Source of the DNA: SZUA-309 sp965232595
Lineage (GTDB): Bacteria; Pseudomonadota; Gammaproteobacteria; Pseudomonadales; Azotimanducaceae
Assembly: GCA_965232595.1 (NCBI GenBank)
Contig: OZ246983.1
Location: forward strand, 3,844,001 to 3,908,000
DNA length: 64,000 bases
Reading direction: 5' to 3'
The notes beneath the pieces are model-generated. The model did no database searches and was not told the DNA's origin. It worked only from the letters and a program-made list of their open reading frames with translations. A program made the translations under genes and the position numbers. Positions 15,870 to 24,106 of the stretch are shown here, piece by piece; the first letter of the stretch is position 1; each line of letters opens with the position of its first letter.

Positions 15870-16118
15870 CGAGTTCGTCCCGTTATTTTTGTTGTTCGGG
15901 ACTGGAATTCGCTTTCCCCTCCCCTAGTAACCGGGCGCGTCCTCACGTGCTCGGCAGGGCAAAACGAGCGGAGAAAGTACCAGGAACATTTCAGGCAATC
16001 AACAAGTTAAGAAGGTTTTTCCATTTGTTGTTGAGGTTGCAGGCAGGAAGGGCCTGTAACCTCGACGGCAGCCTGCTAGGCTTCCTGGCGAAGGCAGAAA
16101 AACACTCGAGGGACACTC
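15870..16118 (+). other. Gene-free leader region with a 12-bp hairpin
   Basis: No open frame here looks protein-like. Besides the terminator hairpin to its left, it holds a strong inverted repeat at 16033-16044/16052-16063: GAGGTTGCAGGC pairs with GCCTGTAACCTC (11 Watson-Crick pairs and one G-U in RNA) around a 7-nt loop. It ends 55 nt before the GST-like gene. No T-run follows, so it is not an intrinsic terminator; a leader structure or protein-binding site is possible. Confidence 0.5.
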
Positions 16119-17162
16119 ATGAGCACACCATCGATCGAGCAGCCGCTGGCACTAAAAGGCGCGCCGGGCTCTCCGTATACACGCAAGATGCTGGCGATCC
16201 TCCGCTACCGACGGATTCCTTATCGGCTGCTGGTTGGCGATCAGGCGGAGGACATGGGCATGCCGGCGCCCAAGGTTGGACTGCTGCCGACTTTTTACTT
16301 CCCTGATGCTACAGGCGAGCTCGAGGCGGTGGTCGACTCCACGCCGATCATCCGCCGCCTGGAAGACGAGTACCCGGGCAGGTCGGTGATCCCTGACGAC
16401 CCGGTGCTGAACTTCATCGACTACCTGCTCGAAGACTACGGCGACGAGTGGCTGACCAAGGCCATGTTCCATTACCGCTGGTACTACGACGCGGATATCG
16501 AGCGGGCCGGTGAGATCCTGCCGCGCTGGCGCAACCTGACGGCAACCGACGAAGAAATCGCGCCGATCTCCAAGTTCATCGCCGAGCGGCAGATCTCCAG
16601 GCTCTACGTGGTGGGCAGCAACGACACCACCGCTCCGGTGATCGAGGCGAGTTACCTGCGCTTCCTCGATCTGTTCCGGGCGCACCTGCCGAACGGCGGC
16701 TTTCTGCTCGGCGCCAGACCCGGCTCGGCGGACTTCGCCCTGTACGGTCAGCTGACCCAGCTGAGCGCCTTCGATCCGACGCCGATGGCAGAGACGCTCA
16801 GTCGCGCCCCGCAGGTTTACGCCTGGACGAGCGTGGTGGACGACCTTTCCGGGCTGGAACCCGCTGCTGAAGACTGGTTCGATCGCGAGGCGCTGCCGGA
16901 GACTTTGAAGTCGCTGCTGGCGGAGGTGGGTCGTACCTACGTGCCCGCGCTGCTGGCGAACGCGGCGGCCATTGATGCCGGCGCCGAGGAAGTGCAAACG
17001 GAGATCGACGGCAAGCCCTGGGTGCAGAAGCCGTTCCCGTACCAGGCCCGATGCCTGCAGTGGCTGCGCCAGGCCTACGTTGGCCTGGAGGGCGACGATC
17101 GCGCCCTGGTCGACGGCCTGCTGGATGGTACAGGCTGCGAAGCCCTGTTCGCCCGGCCGTGA
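16119..17162 (+). CDS. Glutathione S-transferase-like protein
   Basis: A 347-residue protein with an N-terminal thioredoxin-like GST domain (about 10-95). It has the catalytic-region motif GAPGSPYTRKML and the DSTPIIRRLE stretch that binds the gamma-glutamyl end of glutathione, then a helical C-terminal domain. It is about 100 residues longer than typical GSTs, with extra helical sequence at the end. Substrate is unknown. It stands alone after a structured leader and converges on the DUF454 gene. Confidence 0.85.
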   Translation: MSTPSIEQPLALKGAPGSPYTRKMLAILRYRRIPYRLLVGDQAEDMGMPAPKVGLLPTFYFPDATGELEAVVDSTPIIRRLEDEYPGRSVIPDDPVLNFIDYLLEDYGDEWLTKAMFHYRWYYDADIERAGEILPRWRNLTATDEEIAPISKFIAERQISRLYVVGSNDTTAPVIEASYLRFLDLFRAHLPNGGFLLGARPGSADFALYGQLTQLSAFDPTPMAETLSRAPQVYAWTSVVDDLSGLEPAAEDWFDREALPETLKSLLAEVGRTYVPALLANAAAIDAGAEEVQTEIDGKPWVQKPFPYQARCLQWLRQAYVGLEGDDRALVDGLLDGTGCEALFARP

Positions 17163-17165
17163 GGC

Positions 17166-17200
17166 CTGCCGGCTGCTAACGGCTCAGCGTCGGCCGGCAG
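17166..17200. terminator. Inverted repeat between convergent GST and DUF454 genes
   Basis: CTGCCGGC (17166-17173) and GCCGGCAG (17193-17200) form a perfect 8-bp repeat with a 19-nt loop spanning the end of the DUF454 gene. There is no T-run. It could act as a bidirectional terminator or transcript-end stabiliser. Confidence 0.35.
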
Positions 17201-17468
17201 CCTGCATGACCGCTTCAGCGGACAGCCAGAAGGCCAGCTGAAGACGTCGGTGGATGGGCAGGCCGCGACTCTGCCGCCAGCGCAGTCGCCAGCCGCGCCA
17301 GGCGGGGTGGGTGGCCAGGCGACGTTCGAATCGCGGCGAGGTGGCGGCCACGCAGACGGCGGCCAGGATCAGGAACAGGAAGCCGGGCAGGATGGGTATC
17401 AGCAGGCCAACCAGCCCGAGCAGGGTGAAGGCGATGGCGCCGAGAATGAGGAGGGTGCGTTTGAGCAT
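17184..17468 (-). CDS. DUF454 (YbaN-like) inner-membrane protein
   Basis: A 94-residue protein with two hydrophobic segments (about 6-24 and 27-45) containing GLLIPILPGFLFLILAA, then SPRFERRLATHP, the pattern of YbaN/DUF454 proteins. Function is unknown. It is a single gene convergent with the GST-like gene. Confidence 0.82.
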   Translation of the reverse strand: MLKRTLLILGAIAFTLLGLVGLLIPILPGFLFLILAAVCVAATSPRFERRLATHPAWRGWRLRWRQSRGLPIHRRLQLAFWLSAEAVMQAAGRR

Positions 17469-17570
17469 GCAGAAAGTACCTGCGCTGTTACTTACGGGTC
17501 AGCAGAGATGATGCAACCGTCATGCCACAGCTAACTCATTGATTTCATTGACTTATGGTTGCCTGAAAGT

Positions 17571-17599
17571 TGGCTAAATCACCCAACTGCTGGCTAAAT
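17571..17599 (+). repeat. Direct repeat TGGCTAAAT, 20-bp period
   Basis: TGGCTAAAT occurs at 17571-17579 and 17591-17599, exactly 20 bp apart (about two helical turns), and both copies continue into a CACC-like sequence. The spacing suggests two binding sites for one regulator. They lie about 90 nt before the small gene at 17690. A TTGACT element is at 17548-17553, but no well-spaced -10 is clear. Confidence 0.45.
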
Positions 17600-17689
17600 T
17601 CACCGCCAGAGCTCCTTACAACCCGATAACCCCAATGTCACGTTGGCTCTCTATCCTCATTAGCTGTGGTCACACTGATTGAGGACAGA

Positions 17690-17890
17690 ATGCAGGACAT
17701 ACTGGGACGGACGTTCTCCGTGGGGGACGGAGAATATCGAGTAGTAGACGTCCGCCAGCTCTCTGGCGAAGTCATGGTTTACGCAGAGCAAACCGCCGAA
17801 GAAGTCACCGAGGACCGCCGGCCCCGGCGCGCCGCCTTTCACTACGGAGACATTGCCGCTCGTCTGGAGTCCGGCAAAAGCGCTGGCTGA
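17690..17890 (+). CDS. Small hypothetical protein
   Basis: A 66-residue protein beginning MQDILGRTFSVGDGEYRVVDVR. It is predicted to be mostly beta strand with a basic C terminus. I chose ATG 17690 because GAGG lies 5 nt upstream; GTG 17666 would extend it by eight residues. No family recognised. The small beta-rich form and the flanking repeats suggest a regulatory or accessory role, but nothing in the sequence shows this directly. Confidence 0.55.
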   Translation: MQDILGRTFSVGDGEYRVVDVRQLSGEVMVYAEQTAEEVTEDRRPRRAAFHYGDIAARLESGKSAG

Positions 17891-17966
17891 TTGGGTCGGC
17901 TGACATCTTGGCGTCATCACCCTGATCTACCCTCAGGATCTCAAGTGTAAAGACGAGATCCTGAAG

Positions 17967-18107
17967 ATGAACACGGAAGCGTTCGCCGAGCCGGATTGGC
18001 TGGCAGACGAAGCGGAAAGCCTCTCCGAAGAGCCCATGGACTGGGCAAGTGACTATCCTATTTCGAGCGATGAAGGCGCCGCCTGGGTGGACGCCTACGA
18101 GCTCTAG
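17967..18107 (+). CDS. Possible 46-residue acidic microprotein
   Basis: The frame ATG 17967 to TAG 18107 encodes 46 residues, very rich in Asp, Glu, Trp and Ser, with no Lys or Arg. Such composition is unusual for a random GC-rich frame, which here tends to be arginine-rich. The ribosome-binding site is weak. No family recognised. It lies 76 nt after the preceding small gene on the same strand. Confidence 0.4.
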   Translation: MNTEAFAEPDWLADEAESLSEEPMDWASDYPISSDEGAAWVDAYEL

Positions 18108-18251
18108 CCCACACCTGAATCACGTTCTGCAATAGAACCCTATCTCTCTGATTTCGTGACGGTTTCCACGGCTTCAACGCTGAGGTCCTGATTAAATTCC
18201 GTATTCCGGAAGGTGCGGCCCGTGTGCCGTGCCGCCGGCGACAAACGTAAT

Positions 18252-18296
18252 CGCCCCGCAACGGGCGCTGCACTTTCGCAAAGGATGACGGAAAGT
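18252..18296 (+). promoter_or_regulatory. Two stem-loops abutting the start of the 18298 gene
   Basis: CGCCC/GGGCG (18252-18256/18263-18267) and ACTTTC/GAAAGT (18272-18277/18291-18296) are stacked just before the GTG at 18298. The second stem contains the GGAAAG that would act as ribosome-binding site, so folding could block translation. The rest of the gap (18108-18251) shows nothing I can name. It does not match a riboswitch I know. Confidence 0.35.
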
Positions 18297-18297
18297 C

Positions 18298-19107
18298 GTG
18301 ACAGAGCAGGATGGATACGAGGAAGCCGTGTTGCTGTTCGATGCCGATCTCGGCGGCATCGACTCGGAGTACACGTCTTCAGATTTTGAGGCGCTGATTG
18401 CCGGTGGCGCGACGCTGAGTCAGTTCGCCGCCAGTGTGGTCAACGGCGCCTTCGCCCTGGTCGGCTCGGCGCTGGCCGTACGAGCCATGGTTTTCTTCGT
18501 CTTCAAGGTCGACGAAGACGGCATGGCGGACCCCAACTTCAACCTGCCGCTACGCTACCTCGCCGACAACGCAGGTCCGGGTCCCGACCTGGGGGCCGGG
18601 CCGATTCGCCTCGCCTGCCGGGGACAGTGCCCCGTTCCCTGGCACTCGGTGAACATGTGGGAGCCGATCAGCGACGCTGAGCCAGGTTCCATCGAGCTGG
18701 TGCAGAAAGTGATCTGGCGGAACCGGTTGGGCCTGAAGCCGAGCGTCGCCATCGACACCGTGCTGGAGGCGGACACGCTGGAGCTGCTGGAAAACGTTGC
18801 CTCTGCAAACGGCAGCCGCCAGGGCCTCAGCGCTACCGGCAACGGCGAGCAGAAGCTCATGGAAGCCCGGCTGACCGAAACCTTCGGCGAAGAAGGCAAG
18901 GTCAACCTGGAAAACCTCATCCGCCAGCACAACGAGCGGCTCTCAGAGGTCACCAGCAAATACCGGGAAGATCTGGCAGAGCAGCAGCAGTCCTACCTCG
19001 CGCAGATCAAAGACTGCCGGGATGAGATCCAGGCGCTCAAGTCTGCGCTGCGCCACGAGGAGCAGAAGAGCCGACGCCTGCAGGCGCTGCTTCGGGGTGA
19101 TCCCTAG
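18298..19107 (+). CDS. Hypothetical protein with C-terminal coiled coil
   Basis: A 269-residue protein with an acidic N terminus, a hydrophobic stretch at about 38-66 (perhaps a membrane segment), a middle part containing ACRGQCPVPWH (about 104-114), and a long charged coiled coil (about 195-262). It starts at GTG 18298. I recognise no family. It is the last of three plus-strand genes of unknown role and converges on a membrane-protein gene 15 nt away. Confidence 0.7.
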   Translation: MTEQDGYEEAVLLFDADLGGIDSEYTSSDFEALIAGGATLSQFAASVVNGAFALVGSALAVRAMVFFVFKVDEDGMADPNFNLPLRYLADNAGPGPDLGAGPIRLACRGQCPVPWHSVNMWEPISDAEPGSIELVQKVIWRNRLGLKPSVAIDTVLEADTLELLENVASANGSRQGLSATGNGEQKLMEARLTETFGEEGKVNLENLIRQHNERLSEVTSKYREDLAEQQQSYLAQIKDCRDEIQALKSALRHEEQKSRRLQALLRGDP

Positions 19108-19122
19108 CCCCAGCCTGGTCGT

Positions 19123-19620
19123 TCAGACCCCCTGCGCCGGTCCCTCGGGTGCCGGCACCTGCGCCGGCAGCTCGGGCACCTGGCCGGTGACCATCAGGTA
19201 GATGCTGGTCAGCAGGATCAGCATGAAAAACAGCGTGGTTCCAGTGAGAAAGCCGACCAGCGCCGCCCGGACGCTGGAGTGCATGGGCTGCCCGTGCTCG
19301 CTGTGATAGGCGATGGATGCCCCCTGCAGCCGGTCGGCGACGAACCAGGCGAGGGTTGCCTGGGCAATGGTGAACGCCAGCGCGACGCCCAGTGTCTGCG
19401 GCATCAGCATGGTGATGCCGATAAACACCAGGAAGATCAGGACGCCGGTGAGGCCCACCGATTTCGCCAGGTTGGCTCGCCCCATGGCCAGGTAGTTCAT
19501 GGCGAGCATCAGCACTCCGGCGGCAAGCGAGCCGAGAATGGTGCCGATGATGATGCCGCGGACGCTGTACAGCGGCGCGCTTGGCGCCGCCTGTCGGGAT
19601 GGTTGATCGAGATCTGACAT
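19123..19620 (-). CDS. Four-helix membrane protein, hypothetical
   Basis: A 165-residue protein with a polar N terminus and about four hydrophobic segments (roughly 22-45, 55-75, 78-97 and 118-140), ending in a Pro/Ala/Glu-rich tail. I chose ATG 19620; the longer frame to 19770 runs into the divergent DsbA-family gene. Only 43 nt separate the two start codons. No family recognised. Confidence 0.72.
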   Translation of the reverse strand: MSDLDQPSRQAAPSAPLYSVRGIIIGTILGSLAAGVLMLAMNYLAMGRANLAKSVGLTGVLIFLVFIGITMLMPQTLGVALAFTIAQATLAWFVADRLQGASIAYHSEHGQPMHSSVRAALVGFLTGTTLFFMLILLTSIYLMVTGQVPELPAQVPAPEGPAQGV

Positions 19621-19663
19621 GCACGGATGATGAACCAGATTCCCGGCGCGAGGAAGCTTGCAC

Positions 19664-20308
19664 ATGAACCTGGAAATTTTTTCCGATCTGATCTGCCCCT
19701 GGTGTTTCATCGGCAAGCGACGCCTGGACGAAGCGCTCGCCACCGGGGTGGGAGAAGGGGTGAACATCATCTGGCGCGCCTATCAGCTTTATCCCGGCGT
19801 CCCTGCCGAAGGCATGGATCGAGCCGAGTTCGCCCGCCTGCGCTTCAAAGGCGCCGACCAGTCCGCCGCTCGGGCGCAGATCCAGGCGGAAGCGGCGCGC
19901 ATCGGCATTGATATGGGCTACCAGCGGATCAGCCGGATGCCGAATACCTTCCTCGGCCACCGCCTGCTTCACCACGCTCGCTCGCACGGCGTGCAGCATG
20001 AGCTGTCCGATGTGCTGTTCTCCGCCTACTTCGAACGGGGAGAAGACGTGGGTGATGTCGAGGTGCTGCTCGATGCTGCGGAGTCGGTCGGCATGGATCG
20101 CGCTGCCACGTCTGCTTATCTCGACTCGGAGGAAGGCGTCGATGCGGTCCGGCGCGAAGTTGAGCGCGCCTCGGTCATCGGCGTTACGGGCGTGCCCTGT
20201 TTTGTCTTCGCCGGTGCGTACGCGCTGCCGGGCGCTCAGGAGCCGGAAGTGATCGCCCAGGTGATCGAGCGGGCCAAGGTCAAGCTCGGATCGGCTGAGA
20301 GCGCCTGA
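19664..20308 (+). CDS. DsbA-family oxidoreductase, FrnE-like
   Basis: A 214-residue cytoplasmic thioredoxin-fold protein with active site C11-P-W-C14 right after strand one and a helical insertion. The cis-proline loop is GVTGVPCFVFAG (about 170-181). There is no signal peptide, as expected for FrnE-type proteins, which handle thiols or disulfides in the cytosol. The start is ATG 19664; a TTG six bases earlier is weaker. Confidence 0.92.
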   Translation: MNLEIFSDLICPWCFIGKRRLDEALATGVGEGVNIIWRAYQLYPGVPAEGMDRAEFARLRFKGADQSAARAQIQAEAARIGIDMGYQRISRMPNTFLGHRLLHHARSHGVQHELSDVLFSAYFERGEDVGDVEVLLDAAESVGMDRAATSAYLDSEEGVDAVRREVERASVIGVTGVPCFVFAGAYALPGAQEPEVIAQVIERAKVKLGSAESA

Positions 20309-20324
20309 TCTTCTATCTGATCCT

Positions 20325-20525
20325 CTAGAGGTTGGGCAGGGTCAGCTTCGGGGTGACGGGCTGGCTGAAGGTGTGTTTTGCCAGCACGCCGTAAACGTGA
20401 CCGCAGGCATCACAGTGCACCACGAGGAACCAGGGCTGCCTGGTTCGCGAGCGCTCCGTGCTTTCTCTGGAAACGATGTGATCGATGCCGGCGATGCCGC
20501 ACTCCGGGCATTTGGGTTCGGTCAT
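20325..20525 (-). CDS. Small zinc-ribbon protein
   Basis: A 66-residue protein with two CxxC pairs (C6-x2-C9 and C38-x2-C41), consistent with a zinc ribbon, joined by a basic segment and followed by a short polar tail. Its ATG overlaps the cysE stop by one base (TGATG), implying coupled translation. Role is unknown; metal binding is inferred from the cysteine pairs. Confidence 0.72.
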   Translation of the reverse strand: MTEPKCPECGIAGIDHIVSRESTERSRTRQPWFLVVHCDACGHVYGVLAKHTFSQPVTPKLTLPNL

Positions 20526-21382
20526 CAGACTTCCCAGTTCTGATTCATGTCGTGGGAGGGGATCTCCTCCGCGGTTCGACCGACGATCTTCGCCGGTACC
20601 CCGGCCACGGTCACGTGCGCCGGCACGTTATCGAGCACCACGCTGCCGGCGCCAACCTTGGCACCTTCGCCGACCTCGATGTTGCCGATCACTTTGCAGC
20701 CGGCGGCCAGCAGCACCCCGCGTCGGATTTTCGGGTGCCGGTCGCCACCGGATTTGCCGGTTCCACCCAGCGTCACCGAGTGCAGGATCGAAACGTCGTC
20801 CTCGACCACCGCTGTCTCGCCGACGACGATGCCGGTGGCGTGATCGAGCATGATGCCGGAACCCACCCTGGCAGCCGGGTGGAAATCCACTCCCAGGGTG
20901 ACACTGATCTGGCTCTGAAAGAACTGGGCGAGCGTTCTGCGACCGTTCTGCCACAGCCAGTTGGCAATACGATGCGCCTGCAGCGCGTGGAAGCCCTTGT
21001 AGAAAAGAAACGGCGTGGTCAGGTCTTCGCAGGCAGGGTCTCGGGAGAAGATGGCCAGCATGTCGATCTCGGCGGCCCGAAGAATGTCCGGGTCGGCCTC
21101 CATGGCTTCCTTGATCACGTCGCGGATCAGCATGGTCGGCAGCATCGGGTTGTCGAGCTTCGACGCCAACCGGAAGCTGAGGGCCGAGCCGAAGGTCTGG
21201 TGGTTGAGGATCGTGGCGTGAAAGTAGCTGCCTAGAATCGGCTCCTCGGTCGCCTTCGCATCCGCCTCGGAGCGCATCATGTGCCAGAGATCGTCCGTAT
21301 CCTTCATCGGCCGCTCCGTGGAGATCTCCTTGAGAAGCGCCGCGTAGCGTTCATGGATGTTGGGGGTGAGAACACTGCTCAT
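20525..21382 (-). CDS. cysE: Serine O-acetyltransferase
   Basis: A 285-residue enzyme that acetylates L-serine with acetyl-CoA, the first step of cysteine synthesis. It has an N-terminal helical domain (about 1-150) and a C-terminal left-handed beta-helix of hexapeptide repeats with the signature DHATGIVVGETAVV and the GGTGKSGGDRHPK loop. I prefer ATG 21382, where AGGG is 9 nt away; ATG 21388 is an alternative. The length matches E. coli CysE-type proteins. The small zinc-ribbon gene follows in the same transcript. Confidence 0.95.
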   Translation of the reverse strand: MSSVLTPNIHERYAALLKEISTERPMKDTDDLWHMMRSEADAKATEEPILGSYFHATILNHQTFGSALSFRLASKLDNPMLPTMLIRDVIKEAMEADPDILRAAEIDMLAIFSRDPACEDLTTPFLFYKGFHALQAHRIANWLWQNGRRTLAQFFQSQISVTLGVDFHPAARVGSGIMLDHATGIVVGETAVVEDDVSILHSVTLGGTGKSGGDRHPKIRRGVLLAAGCKVIGNIEVGEGAKVGAGSVVLDNVPAHVTVAGVPAKIVGRTAEEIPSHDMNQNWEV

Positions 21383-21511
21383 CTTCATCGTCCCTGTTGC
21401 CAGCCTCCGGAACCGGGGTCCTGCCCACAGCAAAACCGGCATTGTCCCGTCCAGTCACGCAGGTTAACGTGCCGTTGGATGAGATAGTACTGCTCTTAGG
21501 ACACCCGGGCG

Positions 21512-22420
21512 ATGACAAGTTCATTCTCCACGGTCGGCCTGATCGGCCGCCGCGGCACGGCAACCATTCGCGACTCGCTGGAGGTCGTGCTCAAGCTGCT
21601 GCTCGAGCGAGGGCTCGACGTGGTGGTGGAAGAGGACACCGCCACCATCATGGGCAATGGCCAGCGCAGCGATCGGGATCGCTACTCGAGGGCGCCGCGG
21701 CTGGCGCTGGGCGAGCAGGCGGATCTGATCGTTGTGGTGGGTGGTGACGGCAGCCTGCTTGGCGTGGGTCGTGACCTGGCGCACTCCGGCGTGCCGGTGG
21801 TGGGCGTCAATCGCGGCGGTCTGGGATTCCTCGCCGATATTGCCCCGGAGCAGATCGAGAGCGCGCTCGGCGAGGTGTTGAGCGGTGCCTTTCGGGAGGA
21901 AGATCACTTCCTGCTGCACGTGCGCATCCTGCGCGATGGCAGGCAGGTGGCCGACTCGCCGGCGCTGAACGACGTGGTGGTTCATCTGGGCGGCATGGCG
22001 CGAATGATGGAGATCTCGCTGTGGATCGACGATGAGTTCGTCTACGACCAGCGCTCGGACGGGCTGATCATCGCATCGCCCACCGGTTCCACCGCCTACG
22101 CCTTGAGCGCCGGCGGCCCGATCATGCATCCGAGCCTCGATGCCATCGTTGTGGTGCCGATGTTTCCGCACACGCTGAACTCACGACCGCTGGTGGTCCG
22201 GGGCCAATCGGAAATCCGGGTCAGCGTGGGTGGGACCGATCAGGAGGCACGCATCAGCTGTGACTCCCAGGTGGACTTCCTGCTCGAGCCCGATGACGAG
22301 GTGGTGATCTCCAAATACGGAACGCCGCTGAAGCTCATCTACCCGCTGGAGCACAGCTTCTTCGACTCCTGCCGCAGCAAGCTCGACTGGGCATCGAGGC
22401 TGGGTGGTGGCAACGAGTAG
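21512..22420 (+). CDS. nadK: NAD kinase
   Basis: A 302-residue enzyme that phosphorylates NAD to NADP. The catalytic GGDG motif is at 77-80, followed by GVNRGGLGFLADI, ALNDVVV and the SPTGSTAYALSAGGP motif. The length is normal. It is divergent from cysE across 129 nt and converges on mocA 18 nt away. Confidence 0.96.
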   Translation: MTSSFSTVGLIGRRGTATIRDSLEVVLKLLLERGLDVVVEEDTATIMGNGQRSDRDRYSRAPRLALGEQADLIVVVGGDGSLLGVGRDLAHSGVPVVGVNRGGLGFLADIAPEQIESALGEVLSGAFREEDHFLLHVRILRDGRQVADSPALNDVVVHLGGMARMMEISLWIDDEFVYDQRSDGLIIASPTGSTAYALSAGGPIMHPSLDAIVVVPMFPHTLNSRPLVVRGQSEIRVSVGGTDQEARISCDSQVDFLLEPDDEVVISKYGTPLKLIYPLEHSFFDSCRSKLDWASRLGGGNE

Positions 22421-22434
22421 CGGGCTGCGCCCGC
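22420..22434. terminator. GC-rich hairpin between nadK and mocA
   Basis: GCGGGC (22420-22425) and GCCCGC (22429-22434) form a short hairpin in the 18-nt gap of two convergent genes. A second stem CTCAGC/GCTGAG (22438-22443/22453-22458) overlaps the end of mocA. Neither has a T-run, so termination is only a suggestion. Confidence 0.35.
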
Positions 22435-22438
22435 CCGC

Positions 22439-23059
22439 TCAGCTTCGCTCGGGCTGAGTCTGGCGAGCGGCCGAGGGGGTGTCGACGTCCATGAGCACGC
22501 CGGGATCGTCGACCGGTTCCTGCTGCACCCGACCGTAAGCTGCAAGCACCGCTCTGGCGCCCTGATCACCTTCGAGCCGAGCCATGTCGGCGAAGCAGGC
22601 CGCGGGAAAAGTCACCGGGTGGCCCGGCGTGCCCTGATAGGTGGGCTGCACGATCTGCTCGGCAGCCGCCGCGAAGAAGGCATCGAGCAGGCTGGTCAGG
22701 GTGGCCGCCCGGACAAAGGGCATGTCGCCGAGCGCCACGGAAGCCCATCGCCAGTTATCCGAAATGCTCCGGACCCCGGCGGCCAGAGAGTGGCCCATGC
22801 CCAGGCTGGCGTCGGCGGCGAGCGCGATCTCCGGATTGCCGGGCAGGGCTCTGATGGCCCGGGCCAGCGCCTCATCCTCCGGGCGCAGCACCACGCAGAG
22901 CCTCGTGTAAACAGAAGCGTAGAGTTCGCAGGTGGCCGCGAGCAGCGTCCGGCCATCCGGCAGCTTGTGGGCGCGCTTGTCAGATCCAAAGCGGCGACCG
23001 AAGCCGGCCGCCAGGATCAGCGCGCCGCCGTCGTCACGGCCTGCGCTATCAGCCGACAC
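22439..23059 (-). CDS. mocA: Molybdenum cofactor cytidylyltransferase-like (MocA/MobA)
   Basis: A 206-residue nucleotidyltransferase with the signature LILAAGFGRRFGSDKRAHKL near residue 15, the metal-site GDMPFV at about 110, and the GTPGHPVTFPAACF motif. Its pairing with XdhC favours MocA, which makes the cytosine-dinucleotide cofactor for xanthine-dehydrogenase-type enzymes, over the guanine-specific MobA. It overlaps the end of xdhC by 11 nt. No molybdoenzyme is encoded in the window. Confidence 0.85.
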   Translation of the reverse strand: MSADSAGRDDGGALILAAGFGRRFGSDKRAHKLPDGRTLLAATCELYASVYTRLCVVLRPEDEALARAIRALPGNPEIALAADASLGMGHSLAAGVRSISDNWRWASVALGDMPFVRAATLTSLLDAFFAAAAEQIVQPTYQGTPGHPVTFPAACFADMARLEGDQGARAVLAAYGRVQQEPVDDPGVLMDVDTPSAARQTQPERS

Positions 23060-24050
23060 TCAAGGCGTCGAGACGTTCGCTGGCCTGGCTGCGAACGCCG
23101 GCTTTGACCGCGGTGATTTCGGCCAGTATGGCGATCGCAATTTCAGGCGGCGTCTTGCTGCCGATAGGCAGGCCCACCGGCGCGTGCAGCCGATCCAGCT
23201 CGGCGTCGCTGAGATCGAGCTCCTTGAGCCGCTCCCGGCGCTTGGCGCTGGTGCGGGTCGAGCCCAGAGCGCCGACGTAGAAAGCATCCGTCTTCAGCGC
23301 CTCCATCAGCCCCATGTCATCGATCCGGGGATCATGAGTGAGGGCAACGATGGCAGAGCTCGAGTCGCTGGCCATGGCTCGCACCGCGTCGTCCGGCATG
23401 TCGCAGACCCGGTTGATGCCTTCGATGGGGAAGTCGTCGAGCATCTGCTGGCGGGGGTCGCAGACGGTGATGGCGTAGTCCAGGTTTTGCGCCATGCTCG
23501 CCAGGTACTGGGAGACCATGCCGGCGCCGATGATGAACAGCTGCTGCTGGGGCCCGTAGGTGTGATTCAGGCGCTGATTGTCCTCGTCCCACTCCAGCGG
23601 CACGTAGCCGTCCGCATCAACGGTGAGCTTGATCTGCTTGTTCAGATCCACCGTTCTCTGAACGTGCCGGCGTTCCTTGAGGGCTTGGGTGAGGCTGTCG
23701 ATGTGGCTCCGGGTTTCCGGATCGGGTGCCAGCGGCTCAATGACGATGCGCAGGCTTCCCCCGCAGGGCAGGCCGAACTTTTCCGACTCCTCGTCGCTGA
23801 CCCCGTAAGTGAAGAACTGGGCCGAGTCCCTGGCCAGCTCACCTCGGGTGAGCTTCTCCAGCAGGTCGTCCTCGACGCAGCCACCTGACAGGGAGCCGAC
23901 GATGTGGCCGTCCGGATCGCAGGCCAGCAGCGACCCCACCGGCCTCGGTGACGAGCCCCAGGTTCCGATTACCGTTGCCAGCCAGCAGTTCCGGCCGGCC
24001 TCCAGCCAGGCCTGGACCTTACTGATGACCTCTTCATCTACAGCATGCAT
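23049..24050 (-). CDS. xdhC: XdhC/CoxI-family molybdoenzyme maturation factor
   Basis: A 333-residue protein: an N-terminal XdhC domain with GSLSGGCVEDDL (about 52-63) and PCGGSLRIVIEP, then a C-terminal Rossmann domain with IIGAGMVSQYLA (about 173-184). These proteins carry and help sulfurate the molybdenum cofactor before insertion into hydroxylases. It overlaps mocA, so the pair forms a cofactor-delivery unit whose target enzyme lies elsewhere. It is divergent from glpG. Confidence 0.93.
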   Translation of the reverse strand: MHAVDEEVISKVQAWLEAGRNCWLATVIGTWGSSPRPVGSLLACDPDGHIVGSLSGGCVEDDLLEKLTRGELARDSAQFFTYGVSDEESEKFGLPCGGSLRIVIEPLAPDPETRSHIDSLTQALKERRHVQRTVDLNKQIKLTVDADGYVPLEWDEDNQRLNHTYGPQQQLFIIGAGMVSQYLASMAQNLDYAITVCDPRQQMLDDFPIEGINRVCDMPDDAVRAMASDSSSAIVALTHDPRIDDMGLMEALKTDAFYVGALGSTRTSAKRRERLKELDLSDAELDRLHAPVGLPIGSKTPPEIAIAILAEITAVKAGVRSQASERLDALSVG

Positions 24051-24106
24051 GTGTGAGCCCGTTGTGCTTTATAGTCCCTATTCTACTACCGCCACCACGG
24101 TCCTTC

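Noticed and set aside
18108..18298. Cyclic-di-GMP (GEMM) or cobalamin riboswitch before the 18298 gene
   Set aside because: A CGCAAAGG string recalls GEMM, but the rest of the conserved core and the paired helices are missing.
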